Shown piece after piece: positions 34,519-42,331 of a stretch of DNA of 64,000 bases. The notes under the pieces are model-generated. The model searched no databases and had not been told where the DNA came from. It was given only the letters and a program-made list of their open reading frames with translations. The DNA comes from Paenibacillaceae bacterium (GTDB lineage Bacteria > Bacillota > Bacilli > Paenibacillales > Paenibacillaceae), in NCBI GenBank assembly GCA_900766135.1, contig CAAFUF010000017.1, positions 34,728 through 98,727 of the forward strand, in the 5' to 3' direction. Made by a program: the position numbers and the translations under genes. Every line of letters begins with the position of its first letter. The stretch's first letter is position 1.

Positions 34519-35091
34519 ATGAGCAAAACTGTACCTGTCGGCGTATCCGCGCGTCATATCCACTTAACGCAGGAGCATATTGAAATTTTGTTTGGACAAG
34601 GCTATCAATTGACCGAATTCAAGCCGCTGTCGCAACCGGGGCAATTTGCCGCGAATGAACAGGTGGCCGTCATCGGACCGAAGGGCCAATTCGATAAAGT
34701 CCGCATTCTGGGCCCGGCGCGTAAGGCTTCCCAATTGGAAATTTCCCGTACGGATTCCTTTGCGATCGGCGTAAAGGCACCGGTTCGCGAATCGGGCAAC
34801 ATTGAGGGCACGCCAGGCATCACCGTGAAAGGTCCTGCCGGCGAAATCGAACTGGAACAAGGCGTTATCGTGGCTGCGCGCCATATTCACTTCCACACTT
34901 CCGATGCAGAGAAATGGGGCATCCAAGACAAGCAACTGCTGAAGGTCCGCTTGGGCGGGGAACGCGGTTTGGTGCTTGAGAACGTCATTGCACGCGTATC
35001 CGATACCTTTGCACTTGATATGCATATCGACACGGATGAAGCGAATGCCGCGGGCGCCAAAACGGGCGATACGGCTGAAATCGTCGAGTAA
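34519..35091 (+). CDS. pduL: phosphate propanoyltransferase PduL
   Basis: 190-residue PduL-type phosphotransacylase that interconverts acyl-CoA and acyl phosphate. Two paired histidine motifs that bind zinc are visible: VSARHIHLT (about 8-16) and VAARHIHFH (about 117-125). There is no N-terminal encapsulation peptide of the kind used for microcompartments, so it is likely cytosolic. AGGAG lies 11 bases before ATG 34519. A TATAAT box sits at 34457-34462. Location after korAB suggests acyl-CoA from 2-oxoacid oxidation is turned into acyl phosphate for ATP. Confidence 0.9.
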   Translation: MSKTVPVGVSARHIHLTQEHIEILFGQGYQLTEFKPLSQPGQFAANEQVAVIGPKGQFDKVRILGPARKASQLEISRTDSFAIGVKAPVRESGNIEGTPGITVKGPAGEIELEQGVIVAARHIHFHTSDAEKWGIQDKQLLKVRLGGERGLVLENVIARVSDTFALDMHIDTDEANAAGAKTGDTAEIVE

Positions 35092-35114
35092 TCCGTTTAC
35101 GGAGATCATAAACG

Positions 35115-35159
35115 AAGGGCTGGACCAACGGCGATAAAAGGCCGGGTCAAGCCCTTTTT
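35115..35159. terminator. bidirectional terminator between pduL and spoVAD
   Basis: AAGGGCTGGACC pairs with GGGTCAAGCCCTT (one mismatch); TTTTT follows on the plus strand. It serves two convergent genes. Confidence 0.7.
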
Positions 35160-35167
35160 GCGTAGCT

Positions 35168-36172
35168 TTATGCTTCGATGGATACCGCGTGGGCGATGCA
35201 GGGAATGCTCTCGCCTTGCTGATAGGAAAGCGGGGAGAGTAGCGCCCCGGTAGCAACGACGAGGATGCGCTTCAGTTCGCCGCGTTTCATTCGATTCAGC
35301 AAATGGCCGTAAGTAACGACCGCGGAACAGGCGCAACCGCTGGCGCCGGCTTGAACCTGCTGCTTCTCGTAATTGTAGATCATCATGCCGCAATCCTGGT
35401 AGGTCGTCTGCTTGATGGGGATGTTGTGGCGGACGAACAGATCGTTTGCTATGGCATAGCCGACCTTGGATAGGTCCCCGGTGACGATCAGATCGTAGTG
35501 GGACGGTTCGATTTGCAGGTCGCGGAAATGGGCCTGGATCGTATCCACGGCGGCTGGCGCCATGGCCGCCCCCATATTAAACGGGTCGGTGATGCCCATA
35601 TCGATGACCTTGCCGATCGTGGCCGATGTCACCGATGGGCCGTCCCCTTGGGGGGACAACACGGCAGAGCCCGAACCCGTGACGGTAAATTGCGCGGTCG
35701 GCGGCTTCTGCGATCCGTATTCCGTCGGGTAGCGGAACTGCTTCTCCACGCTGGAGTTATGGCTGCACGTCCCGGCCACGACGTAATTGGCGCCGCCGGA
35801 ATTGACGACATAAGCGGCCATCGCCAGCGTCTCCATCGAGGTCGAGCAAGCGCCAAACATGCCGATGTAGGGGATGCTTAACGTCCGTGCGGCAAAGCTG
35901 TTGCTGATGATCTGGTTCATCAGATCGCCGCCGAAATAGAACTGGATCTGTTCCTTGGTCAAGCCGGCGTGTTGTATGGCCAGCTGCGCCGATTCCTCCA
36001 GCAGCGTTTTCTCGGCTTTTTCCCAACTGTCTTGGCCCATATAGAGGTCGGCATGGATAATGTCGAAATCCTCGGCGAGCGGCCCCTGACCTTCAAACGG
36101 TCCGACAACGGTGGCGGTGCTGATGATTTTCGGCTTGTTTTCGAATATCCAGCTTTGATGGCCTTTAAGCAT
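35168..36172 (-). CDS. spoVAD: stage V sporulation protein AD (SpoVAD)
   Basis: 334-residue thiolase-fold protein that binds DPA and helps load it into the forespore. The Cys of the thiolase-like site is seen in GACSTSMETLA. Other landmarks are the ENKPKIISTATVVGPFEG start and the CGMMIYNYEKQQVQAGASGCAC segment. I chose ATG 36172 because GGAGGGGGG lies a few bases upstream; the longer frame to 36205 has no site. It is the last gene of the minus-strand unit; the usual third gene, spoVAE, is absent. Confidence 0.93.
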   Translation of the reverse strand: MLKGHQSWIFENKPKIISTATVVGPFEGQGPLAEDFDIIHADLYMGQDSWEKAEKTLLEESAQLAIQHAGLTKEQIQFYFGGDLMNQIISNSFAARTLSIPYIGMFGACSTSMETLAMAAYVVNSGGANYVVAGTCSHNSSVEKQFRYPTEYGSQKPPTAQFTVTGSGSAVLSPQGDGPSVTSATIGKVIDMGITDPFNMGAAMAPAAVDTIQAHFRDLQIEPSHYDLIVTGDLSKVGYAIANDLFVRHNIPIKQTTYQDCGMMIYNYEKQQVQAGASGCACSAVVTYGHLLNRMKRGELKRILVVATGALLSPLSYQQGESIPCIAHAVSIEA

Positions 36173-36173
36173 A

Positions 36174-36662
36174 TCAGTGCCCCCCTCCGGCGTACCCCGG
36201 AACAAACACGGCGTAGATGATGCCGACGATAAAAGCCGCGACCGTTCCGAAGACGATCACGGAGCCGGCTAACTGGAACATCCCCGCAGCGACACCGAGC
36301 ACCAGCCCTTCGGGACGATGCTCGATCGCCGTCGAGGCCATCGAGTTGGCAAATCCCGTGACGGGAACGGCCGTGCCCGCTCCGGCCCATTGGGCGATTT
36401 TATCGTATACGCCAAAGCTCGTCAGAAGCACGGAGAGGATCACGAGAACGGCTACCATCGGGTTGGCGGCTTCTTTTTCGCTCATTCCGACGAAATGGAT
36501 AAAGGCCTGACGGATGCATTCCCCGAGCAGGCAAATCAGTCCACCGACCAGAAAAGCCCGCAGGCAATTGACGGCGACTGGGCGCTTTGGTTCATGGGCA
36601 TTTGCCAGCCGCTGATATTGCTGCTGCGTCGGGGTCAACTGCTTATTTTGTTTCTTGGCCAT
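36174..36662 (-). CDS. spoVAC: stage V sporulation protein AC (SpoVAC)
   Basis: 162-residue inner-membrane protein of the forespore with about four hydrophobic segments. SpoVAC forms a mechanosensitive DPA channel. Recognised by its Lys/Gln-rich N-terminus, CLRAFLVGGLICLLGE, and TGFANSMASTAIEHRPEG. The ATG has AGGAGG upstream, and the stop is two bases before the spoVAD start. Transcribed together with the DUF421 gene before it. Confidence 0.93.
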   Translation of the reverse strand: MAKKQNKQLTPTQQQYQRLANAHEPKRPVAVNCLRAFLVGGLICLLGECIRQAFIHFVGMSEKEAANPMVAVLVILSVLLTSFGVYDKIAQWAGAGTAVPVTGFANSMASTAIEHRPEGLVLGVAAGMFQLAGSVIVFGTVAAFIVGIIYAVFVPGYAGGGH

Positions 36663-36674
36663 GCTCCCATCCTC

Positions 36675-37535
36675 CTATTGGATTAATAACGGTTTGACTT
36701 GATCAATGACCTGCTGAAGGTTGGCCGAGCAATCCCCGTACAGCTTCTTCGCTGCTTCTTCGTCCGTCGAAAGGGCGAACATTTCCAGGTCGGCTTCGCA
36801 CTTCTTTAACTGGGCGAGAAGGACGGCTTTCTCCTGGGGTTGCGGAACGGTCAATTGATCGTCGTACAGGTCAGCGTAAAACTGTCCATAGGCGTCGACT
36901 TGTCCCAAATTGACGTTATCCAGTGAAACGCCAAGCTTCTCCAGCTCGGTATTCAGCCATTTCCGGTTCAGCCCCAGCGTCGCCAGCGGTTCGTCCATGA
37001 TTTTTCCGTCGATAATGACCATTTGCGGTTCAGGCTCCGGGGCCACCTTGAGGCCCAGATGCGACGGCGTGATCGGCTGATATTCGTTCTTCAGCATCGC
37101 GTTGATCTCCCCGTCGGGTTCGATAACCGCGAACTCCACTTCAGCCACTTTGAAAATGCTTTTCTTCCGCAGTTGCTCCATCAAGTCCTCGTTGGTCAAT
37201 TTTTCCTTTTTCAGATTATCCTCAAGAACCTTACCGTCCTTGATCAGCACGGTACCTTTACTGTCGATTAAATCCCTGGCTTTCTTGCTCTTTAACTGCA
37301 GGATCTCAATCCCGTACGAGACGAGAAACCAGACGGTTACCGCAATCAGGCCAAGATACCAGTCCGTATCCACATCGAGAGAAATATAAGCCACGATGCT
37401 GCCGATCGTTATACCTGTAATATATTCGAAAAAGGAGAGCTGCGAAATCTGCCTTTTTCCTAGCAGGCGGGTAAGTAAAAGCAACACTGCTGCGGCAACC
37501 AAGGTTCTAATGGCGACTTCCAACCATAACGGCAT
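36675..37535 (-). CDS. DUF421 (YetF-like) membrane protein with a fused C-terminal DUF1657 domain
   Basis: 286-residue protein. Three N-terminal hydrophobic segments (about 5-80) and the following YetF domain (to about 230) fit the DUF421 family. The last ~50 residues (LKKCEADLEMFALSTDEEAAKKLYGDCSANLQQ begins this part) closely echo the separate DUF1657 protein encoded divergently at 37708 (LKSAQANLEQFAL pattern). This appears to be a fusion of two families that usually occur as separate genes in mobile spoVA operons. ATG 37535 was chosen behind AAAGGAG. Likely role: spore membrane protein affecting heat resistance and germination, inferred from context. Confidence 0.85.
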   Translation of the reverse strand: MPLWLEVAIRTLVAAAVLLLLTRLLGKRQISQLSFFEYITGITIGSIVAYISLDVDTDWYLGLIAVTVWFLVSYGIEILQLKSKKARDLIDSKGTVLIKDGKVLEDNLKKEKLTNEDLMEQLRKKSIFKVAEVEFAVIEPDGEINAMLKNEYQPITPSHLGLKVAPEPEPQMVIIDGKIMDEPLATLGLNRKWLNTELEKLGVSLDNVNLGQVDAYGQFYADLYDDQLTVPQPQEKAVLLAQLKKCEADLEMFALSTDEEAAKKLYGDCSANLQQVIDQVKPLLIQ

Positions 37536-37577
37536 GGAGACTGCTCCTTTCGTTGACAATCCAAAGCGAGATAAACC

Positions 37578-37608
37578 AATTATGCGCGGGGGTACGTCGT
37601 TTTACTAA
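37578..37608 (-). promoter_or_regulatory. weak candidate sigma-G promoter for the DUF421-spoVAC-spoVAD unit
   Basis: On the minus strand TTAGTA, an 18-bp spacer and CATAATT. The -10 deviates from CATnnTA at the last base. Supported mostly by the expectation that spoVA genes are forespore-expressed. Confidence 0.3.
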
Positions 37609-37663
37609 GACAAAATGTGGAAGGGGAAAAGGGCGTATGAATCCGTCTGGGAGAGGTGAAATT

Positions 37664-37681
37664 ATGCTTTGTTCAAAGCAT
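37664..37681. promoter_or_regulatory. 18-bp palindrome upstream of the DUF1657 gene
   Basis: ATGCTTTG-TT-CAAAGCAT is a perfect inverted repeat ending 26 bases before the DUF1657 start codon. It could be an operator or an mRNA hairpin. Confidence 0.45.
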
Positions 37682-37707
37682 CATGCAAAAATAAAGGTGG
37701 TGAAATA

Positions 37708-37914
37708 ATGACAGTAGCAGCGCAAGTCAAAACGACCTTAGCTTCCTTAAAAAGCGCGCAAGCCAATCTGGAGCAGTTCGCCTTAAACACGCAAAACCAA
37801 CAAGCGAAAGACCTGTTTACGCAATGCGCGGAGCAAACACAGCAAATCGTGACTCAGGTGGAAAGCCGCGTATCGCAGCTGGAAAGCGAAGAACCCCAAT
37901 ATAAGGGATTCTAA
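37708..37914 (+). CDS. DUF1657 protein
   Basis: 68-residue, mostly helical Gln-rich protein of the DUF1657 family, starting at ATG 37708 behind AAAGGTGGTGA. Such genes accompany spoVA and DUF421 genes in spore-formers. It is divergent from the DUF421 gene, which carries its own C-terminal copy of a similar domain. Function is unknown; a spore membrane role is inferred from company. Two Cys-poor helices with the pattern LEQFALNTQNQQAKDLF stand out. Confidence 0.85.
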   Translation: MTVAAQVKTTLASLKSAQANLEQFALNTQNQQAKDLFTQCAEQTQQIVTQVESRVSQLESEEPQYKGF

Positions 37915-37927
37915 AGAAATTTCGCAC

Positions 37928-37957
37928 CGGCCCGTTCCTTCGAACGGGTCTTTTTTG
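37928..37957 (+). terminator. terminator after the DUF1657 gene
   Basis: CCCGTTC / GAACGGG stem with a 4-base loop, followed by TCTTTTTTG. Confidence 0.85.
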
Positions 37958-38014
37958 CGTTGCCGCAGCTCATCGGCGCCAGCTTTCTGACATCAGCGGT
38001 AGCAGGCGTTTATC

Positions 38015-38043
38015 TGGATATCGAGGCCCGGCCATGTTATAAT
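38015..38043 (+). promoter_or_regulatory. sigma-A promoter of miaB (extended -10)
   Basis: TGGATA (38015-38020), a 17-bp spacer and TATAAT (38038-38043) preceded by TGT. It predicts a ~250-base leader that contains the repeat element at 38070. Confidence 0.65.
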
Positions 38044-38069
38044 TTAGTGTAATGCATTTTTACAAAGGA

Positions 38070-38240
38070 AGTTCAAAAAGTCATCTTTTGATCACGAAGC
38101 AGGTCGTTGAAGCGGATTCGACATCGAATCTTGAATTCAGCCGGGCCTTCCGTTGCTCACGTAGGCTCACCTACGCTGCGCTACTCAGTCCCTAGCTTCA
38201 TTCAACCTTCTCGGTGCTGAAAAGCCGACTTTTTGAACTC
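38070..38240. mobile_element. MITE-like element with 13-bp terminal inverted repeats
   Basis: 171 bp bounded by perfect inverted repeats AGTTCAAAAAGTC (38070-38082) and GACTTTTTGAACT (38228-38240). Subterminal segments also pair (AGGTCGTTGAAGC with GCTTCATTCAACCT), and an inner hairpin CGTAGG-CTCA-CCTACG sits at 38160-38175. No coding capacity. No target-site duplication is evident. It lies inside the miaB leader. Confidence 0.7.
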
Positions 38241-38301
38241 TCATCTAAATTATCACCCATAAAGAACGAAGATAGATCTGGTAAAGGAGTGAACGGGCAA
38301 C

Positions 38302-39852
38302 ATGGCTAAGGAAACGAAGGATTACGCCAAGTATTTTGACTTCTCGGACGCCCGGGTCATTTCGGAGGATGAGCGTGGGAAGAAAATCCGAATCCGTGGC
38401 CGGGACATTCAAATCTTGTCCGAGCCGAACCACCGCATGGAGAAGCAGCGCGGGAAAGAGGACGTGCAGGTGCTGTACGAGAACGCCGTTCCCGACGAAC
38501 TGAAGGGAATCGGAGCCGGCAAGCATTATATCGTATATACGTTTGGCTGCCAGATGAATGAGCATGATACCGAAACGATCAAAGGCTTGCTGGAGCAAAT
38601 GGGCTACCGTGCGACCGAAGATCGGAAGATTGCGGACATTATTTTGCTGAACACATGCGCCATCCGGGAGAATGCCGAGGACAAGGTATTCGGCGAGCTG
38701 GGGCACCTCAAAGGGTTGAAGACCGAGAAGCCGGACCTGCTTCTGGGCGTTTGCGGCTGCATGTCGCAGGAGGAAGGCGTCGTGAAGCGCATCCTGCAGA
38801 AGCACGGATTCGTGGACATGATTTTCGGAACGCACAATATTCACCGTTTGCCTTATCTGGTTCAGGAAGCGCTGTTCAGTAAGGAGATGGTGGTGGAGGT
38901 TTGGTCCAAGGAAGGCGACATCATCGAGAACCTGCCGAAGAAGCGCGAAGGCATGCGGGCTTGGGTGAACATCATGTACGGATGCGACAAGTTCTGTACG
39001 TATTGCATCGTGCCGTTTACCCGCGGCAAGGAGCGCAGCCGCCGTCCGGAGGACGTCATTGCGGAGGTGCGGGAGCTGGCGCGCCAAGGTTATAAAGAGG
39101 TTACGCTGCTGGGGCAAAATGTCAATGCCTATGGCAAGGATTTTACCGATATCACTTATACATTCGCGAATCTGATGGACGATATTCGTCAAATCGATAT
39201 CCCTCGCGTCCGTTTTACAACGTCGCATCCGCGCGATTTTGACGATGCGCTGATCGACGTATTGGCTAAAGGCGGCAATTTGGTGGAGCATATCCATCTT
39301 CCGGTACAGTCGGGCAGTAGCGAAGTGCTGAAGAAGATGAGCCGGAAATATTCCCGCGAACATTATTTGGAGCTGGTTCGCAAAATCAAAGCGAAAATTC
39401 CGAATGTCGTTCTAACGACGGACATTATCGTTGGATTCCCGGGCGAAACCGAGGAACAGTTCGAGGAAACGTTGTCCCTCGTGCGCGAGGTGGGTTACGA
39501 CTCGGCCTATACGTTCGTCTACTCGCCGCGGGAGGGCACGCCGGCCGCCGTGATGGAAGACAACGTCCCGCTGGAAGAGAAGAAAGCGCGGCTTGCCCGT
39601 CTCAACGATACCGTTAACGAATTCAGCCGCAGCAGCAATGAGGAGCTGCGCGGGCAAATCGTCGAGGTGCTGGTCGAAGGGGAGAGCAAGAACAATGCCA
39701 ATGTGTTATCCGGACGCACCCGCAGCAACAAGCTCGTTCATTTCGAAGGCGGATCTGATCTGATCGGAACGTTTGTTCAGGTGGAAATCACCGATCCGAT
39801 GACGTGGTATATCAAAGGCAATCTCGTGGAGCAAACCGCCAAATTGGCGTAA
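38302..39852 (+). CDS. miaB: tRNA-2-methylthio-N6-dimethylallyladenosine synthase MiaB
   Basis: Radical-SAM methylthiotransferase of 516 residues that adds a methylthio group to i6A37 in tRNAs reading UNN codons. The N-terminal UPF0004 domain has FGCQMNEHD with its cluster Cys, plus LNTCAIRENAE and CGCMSQE. The radical-SAM triad is CDKFCTYC (about 228-235), and a TRAM domain ends the protein. The ~65-residue N-terminal extension is usual in Bacilli. AAAGGAG lies about 13 bases before the ATG. ricA follows, as in B. subtilis. Confidence 0.96.
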   Translation: MAKETKDYAKYFDFSDARVISEDERGKKIRIRGRDIQILSEPNHRMEKQRGKEDVQVLYENAVPDELKGIGAGKHYIVYTFGCQMNEHDTETIKGLLEQMGYRATEDRKIADIILLNTCAIRENAEDKVFGELGHLKGLKTEKPDLLLGVCGCMSQEEGVVKRILQKHGFVDMIFGTHNIHRLPYLVQEALFSKEMVVEVWSKEGDIIENLPKKREGMRAWVNIMYGCDKFCTYCIVPFTRGKERSRRPEDVIAEVRELARQGYKEVTLLGQNVNAYGKDFTDITYTFANLMDDIRQIDIPRVRFTTSHPRDFDDALIDVLAKGGNLVEHIHLPVQSGSSEVLKKMSRKYSREHYLELVRKIKAKIPNVVLTTDIIVGFPGETEEQFEETLSLVREVGYDSAYTFVYSPREGTPAAVMEDNVPLEEKKARLARLNDTVNEFSRSSNEELRGQIVEVLVEGESKNNANVLSGRTRSNKLVHFEGGSDLIGTFVQVEITDPMTWYIKGNLVEQTAKLA

Positions 39853-39871
39853 ATGCAGGGGAGGTAAGACG

Positions 39872-40324
39872 ATGGAACAGCATAAGGATCAAACCGATTG
39901 CGGAATTCCGAAATTCGATTCTCGGGATTTGGTGATTCGCGAGGATATTATGAGCAAGGCGAAGGAACTGGCCGAATTGATCGGGACCAGCGAGGAAGTA
40001 CAGCAATTTCAGAAAGCGGAGAAGCTGATCCAACAGCACGAGCGCATTCAGACGCTGATCAGCGCGATCAAGAAAAAGCAGAAGGAAATCGTGGCGTTCG
40101 AAACGTTCCAGAATCAGACAATGGTACAGAAGATCGAACGCGAAATCGAGGAGCTGCAGGACGAACTCGACGGTATTCCGCTCGTAACCGAGTTTCAGCA
40201 GAGCCAAAGCGATATCAATTATTTGCTCCAGCTTGTCGTTTCCGTGATCCGCGATACGGTTGCCAACAAAGTGAATGTCGAGTCGGGCAGCGAGCCGGCC
40301 GTATCATCCGGTTACGGAGAGTAA
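39872..40324 (+). CDS. ricA: YlbF/YmcA family protein RicA
   Basis: 150-residue helical protein of the YlbF/YmcA family. RicA, with RicT and RicF, forms a complex that helps RNase Y cut polycistronic mRNAs and stimulates sporulation, competence and biofilm formation. The core (about residues 28-125, KAKELAELIGTSEEVQQFQKAE) is preceded by an extra ~25-residue acidic start. GGGAGGT precedes the ATG. It is 19 bases after miaB and likely cotranscribed. Its partner RNase Y is encoded 12 kb upstream. Confidence 0.88.
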   Translation: MEQHKDQTDCGIPKFDSRDLVIREDIMSKAKELAELIGTSEEVQQFQKAEKLIQQHERIQTLISAIKKKQKEIVAFETFQNQTMVQKIEREIEELQDELDGIPLVTEFQQSQSDINYLLQLVVSVIRDTVANKVNVESGSEPAVSSGYGE

Positions 40325-40338
40325 GGCGAGGAAGTTGG

Positions 40339-40366
40339 TGCGGAGGCAACCCCTCCGCTTTTTTTT
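40339..40366 (+). terminator. intrinsic terminator after ricA
   Basis: GCGGAGG / CCTCCGC stem with a short loop and eight T. Synteny with the B. subtilis chromosome ends here: no cotE or mutS follows. Confidence 0.9.
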
Positions 40367-40452
40367 CATCTTGACGTCCGAGGCGGTTGATAGAAGCACC
40401 GTTTCTTCGAAATCTTATAATATAGAGAGAAGCAACGATAGGGGGACAACAC

Positions 40453-40845
40453 GTGAATTGGAGCGAAGAAGTACAACGTCGCGATGAGCAATCGTTCTGG
40501 GGACTCCTGGGACTGCGCCTCATTTCTGCCGACAAGACCCTCGTGGAGCTTGGTCTTACGGCGGAGGCTTCCCATCTCAACTCCATGGGGATCGTACATG
40601 GCGGCGTACTGTCGTCCATGATGGATCAAGCGATGGGCACGCTGGTCGCGACGATCAAGGGCAAGCTTGGGGTGACGACCCACTTAAACGTCAACTTCCT
40701 CAGTCCGATGCGTACGGGTGAACTGGTGGTGTCGGCTTATCCGCTGCATGAGACCCACCGGACGATGACGCTCCGATCCGAGGTCCGCAACGAAGAAGGG
40801 ACCCTTGGCTGCATCTCGACGGCCACGTTCCGGTTGCCGAAATGA
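40453..40845 (+). CDS. PaaI/YbgC-type hotdog thioesterase
   Basis: 130-residue hotdog-fold acyl-CoA thioesterase with the typical GIVHGGVLSSMMDQAMG helix (about 46-62) and the THLNVNFLSPMRTGE strand. It probably hydrolyses aryl- or acyl-CoA; the substrate cannot be read from the sequence. GTG 40453 follows AGGGGGAC. A TATAAT box lies at 40416-40421, without a good -35 box. It stands alone between ricA and the NAD-salvage genes. Confidence 0.82.
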   Translation: MNWSEEVQRRDEQSFWGLLGLRLISADKTLVELGLTAEASHLNSMGIVHGGVLSSMMDQAMGTLVATIKGKLGVTTHLNVNFLSPMRTGELVVSAYPLHETHRTMTLRSEVRNEEGTLGCISTATFRLPK

Positions 40846-40939
40846 GCGACTGGCCGTCGGCGGAGTAAATGCGCATAAATTCGTAAATGCCGGGTATGTC
40901 TTATGGCCGGCGTTATCCTAGACTATGTGGTGATACGTG

Positions 40940-41713
40940 ATGAACGAAGAACAAAAGCAGGTAGTTAATGAGGTTAAAAAATATCGCACGCCGGACGGGA
41001 TCCCCGCCGATATCGTCATGTTTACGCTGACGAGGCAGGAACGAAAGGCATCGACCAAGTCGCTGCCGCGCTTTGATCTGAAAGTCATGCTGATCCGCCG
41101 GCGGAGTTGGCCTTTTGCCGGAGCTTGGGCCTTGCCGGGCGGCTTTTCGCAGGAGGACGAATCCCTATACGAAACCGCCCGTCGCGAACTGAAGGAAGAA
41201 ACCGGCGTCGACGGCTCCCATCTGGAGTACCTGGGCGTGTACAGCAAGCCGGGCCGTGACCCGCGCGGCTGGATTATCTCCCATGCTTTTTTCGCGCTGG
41301 TGGAGGAATGGGTGCTGGAGAAACGGCAGTCGGCGGATGATGCGCAGGAGGTGGGCCTCTTTACCGTACGCGAGGCGTTGGAGGATTTGCAATTGGCCTT
41401 TGACCACCGCGAAATTTTGCAGGACGCCTATAAACGCATTCAGCAGCAGATGCTGCATACGACGATCGCCAAGCAGTTTTTGCCTCCGCATTTTACGCTG
41501 GGCGAATTGTATCAGGTCATCCAAACGGTCGTTCCGGATTTCGCCGAGCTGAATTTTATCCGCAAAATTACATCGACGCGCAGCCGTCAGGGGATACTGG
41601 AGGAAGTACGCGACGAAACCGGCAAACCGATGTTATCGAACCAGTATTCGCAGCGTCCGGCCCAGTTGTACCGGTTTACCGATTTTACGCCGCAGCTGTC
41701 CATCTATACGTAA
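40940..41713 (+). CDS. NUDIX hydrolase/NrtR-like transcriptional regulator
   Basis: 257-residue protein with a NUDIX domain (about 20-160) carrying an intact box GX5EX7REUXEEXGU (GGFSQEDESLYETARRELKEE begins it) and a C-terminal winged helix (about 165-235, HFTLGELYQVIQTV). This two-domain layout is that of NrtR, the ADP-ribose-responsive repressor of NAD genes. Nicotinamidase and nicotinate phosphoribosyltransferase genes follow immediately, which strongly suggests local control of NAD salvage. I chose ATG 40940; GTG 40937 is also in frame. A plain ADP-sugar pyrophosphatase role is possible, as the NUDIX box is intact. Confidence 0.8.
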   Translation: MNEEQKQVVNEVKKYRTPDGIPADIVMFTLTRQERKASTKSLPRFDLKVMLIRRRSWPFAGAWALPGGFSQEDESLYETARRELKEETGVDGSHLEYLGVYSKPGRDPRGWIISHAFFALVEEWVLEKRQSADDAQEVGLFTVREALEDLQLAFDHREILQDAYKRIQQQMLHTTIAKQFLPPHFTLGELYQVIQTVVPDFAELNFIRKITSTRSRQGILEEVRDETGKPMLSNQYSQRPAQLYRFTDFTPQLSIYT

Positions 41714-41775
41714 CCGCATGACCTACATAACTTACGCTGACGGCGATGGGGATTGTACAAAGGGAGAGTGAGATC

Positions 41776-42324
41776 ATGAAAGCTCTGATCATCATCGATT
41801 ATACGAATGATTTTGTGGACGGCAACCTTCCGGTTGGCCAGCCGGCGATCGATATCGAACCGGCCGTTTGCCGGTTAACGGAGTCTTTTGCGGCGCAAGG
41901 CGATTTTGTCGTCATGGCAGTGGATCTGCACGAACGGGAAGATAGGTGGCACCCGGAAACGAAGCTGTTCCCGCCCCATAATTTGAGGGATACGGAAGGG
42001 CGTGCTTTATATGGTCGCTTAGCTGAAGTCTATAAGCAGAACCGGGACCGGATGTATTGGATGGATAAAACGAGGTACAGCGCGTTTTGCGGCACGGACC
42101 TGGAACTGAAGCTGCGGGAGCGGGGAATTACGGAGGTGCATCTGATCGGCGTGTGCACGGACATTTGCGTGCTGCATACGGCGGTGGACGCCTATAACAA
42201 AGGTTTTGCCATTACGATCTATGAAGATGCGGTAGCCAGCTTCAATCCGGAAGGGCATGCCTGGGCGCTGGGCCATTTCCGCAGCAGTTTGGGAGCAAAC
42301 GTAATGAACAGCCAGAGAGGATGA
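41776..42324 (+). CDS. pncA: nicotinamidase (isochorismatase family)
   Basis: 182-residue cysteine hydrolase of the isochorismatase fold, predicted to deamidate nicotinamide to nicotinate. The triad is visible: Asp8 in IIDYTNDF, Lys in MDKTRYSAF (about 98) and Cys in GVCTDICVLHTA (about 126). The start ATG 41776 has AGGGAGAGTG upstream; a longer frame to 41746 has none. pncB starts 7 bases after its stop, which fixes the likely substrate as nicotinamide. Confidence 0.87.
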   Translation: MKALIIIDYTNDFVDGNLPVGQPAIDIEPAVCRLTESFAAQGDFVVMAVDLHEREDRWHPETKLFPPHNLRDTEGRALYGRLAEVYKQNRDRMYWMDKTRYSAFCGTDLELKLRERGITEVHLIGVCTDICVLHTAVDAYNKGFAITIYEDAVASFNPEGHAWALGHFRSSLGANVMNSQRG

Positions 42325-42331
42325 ACGGGCG

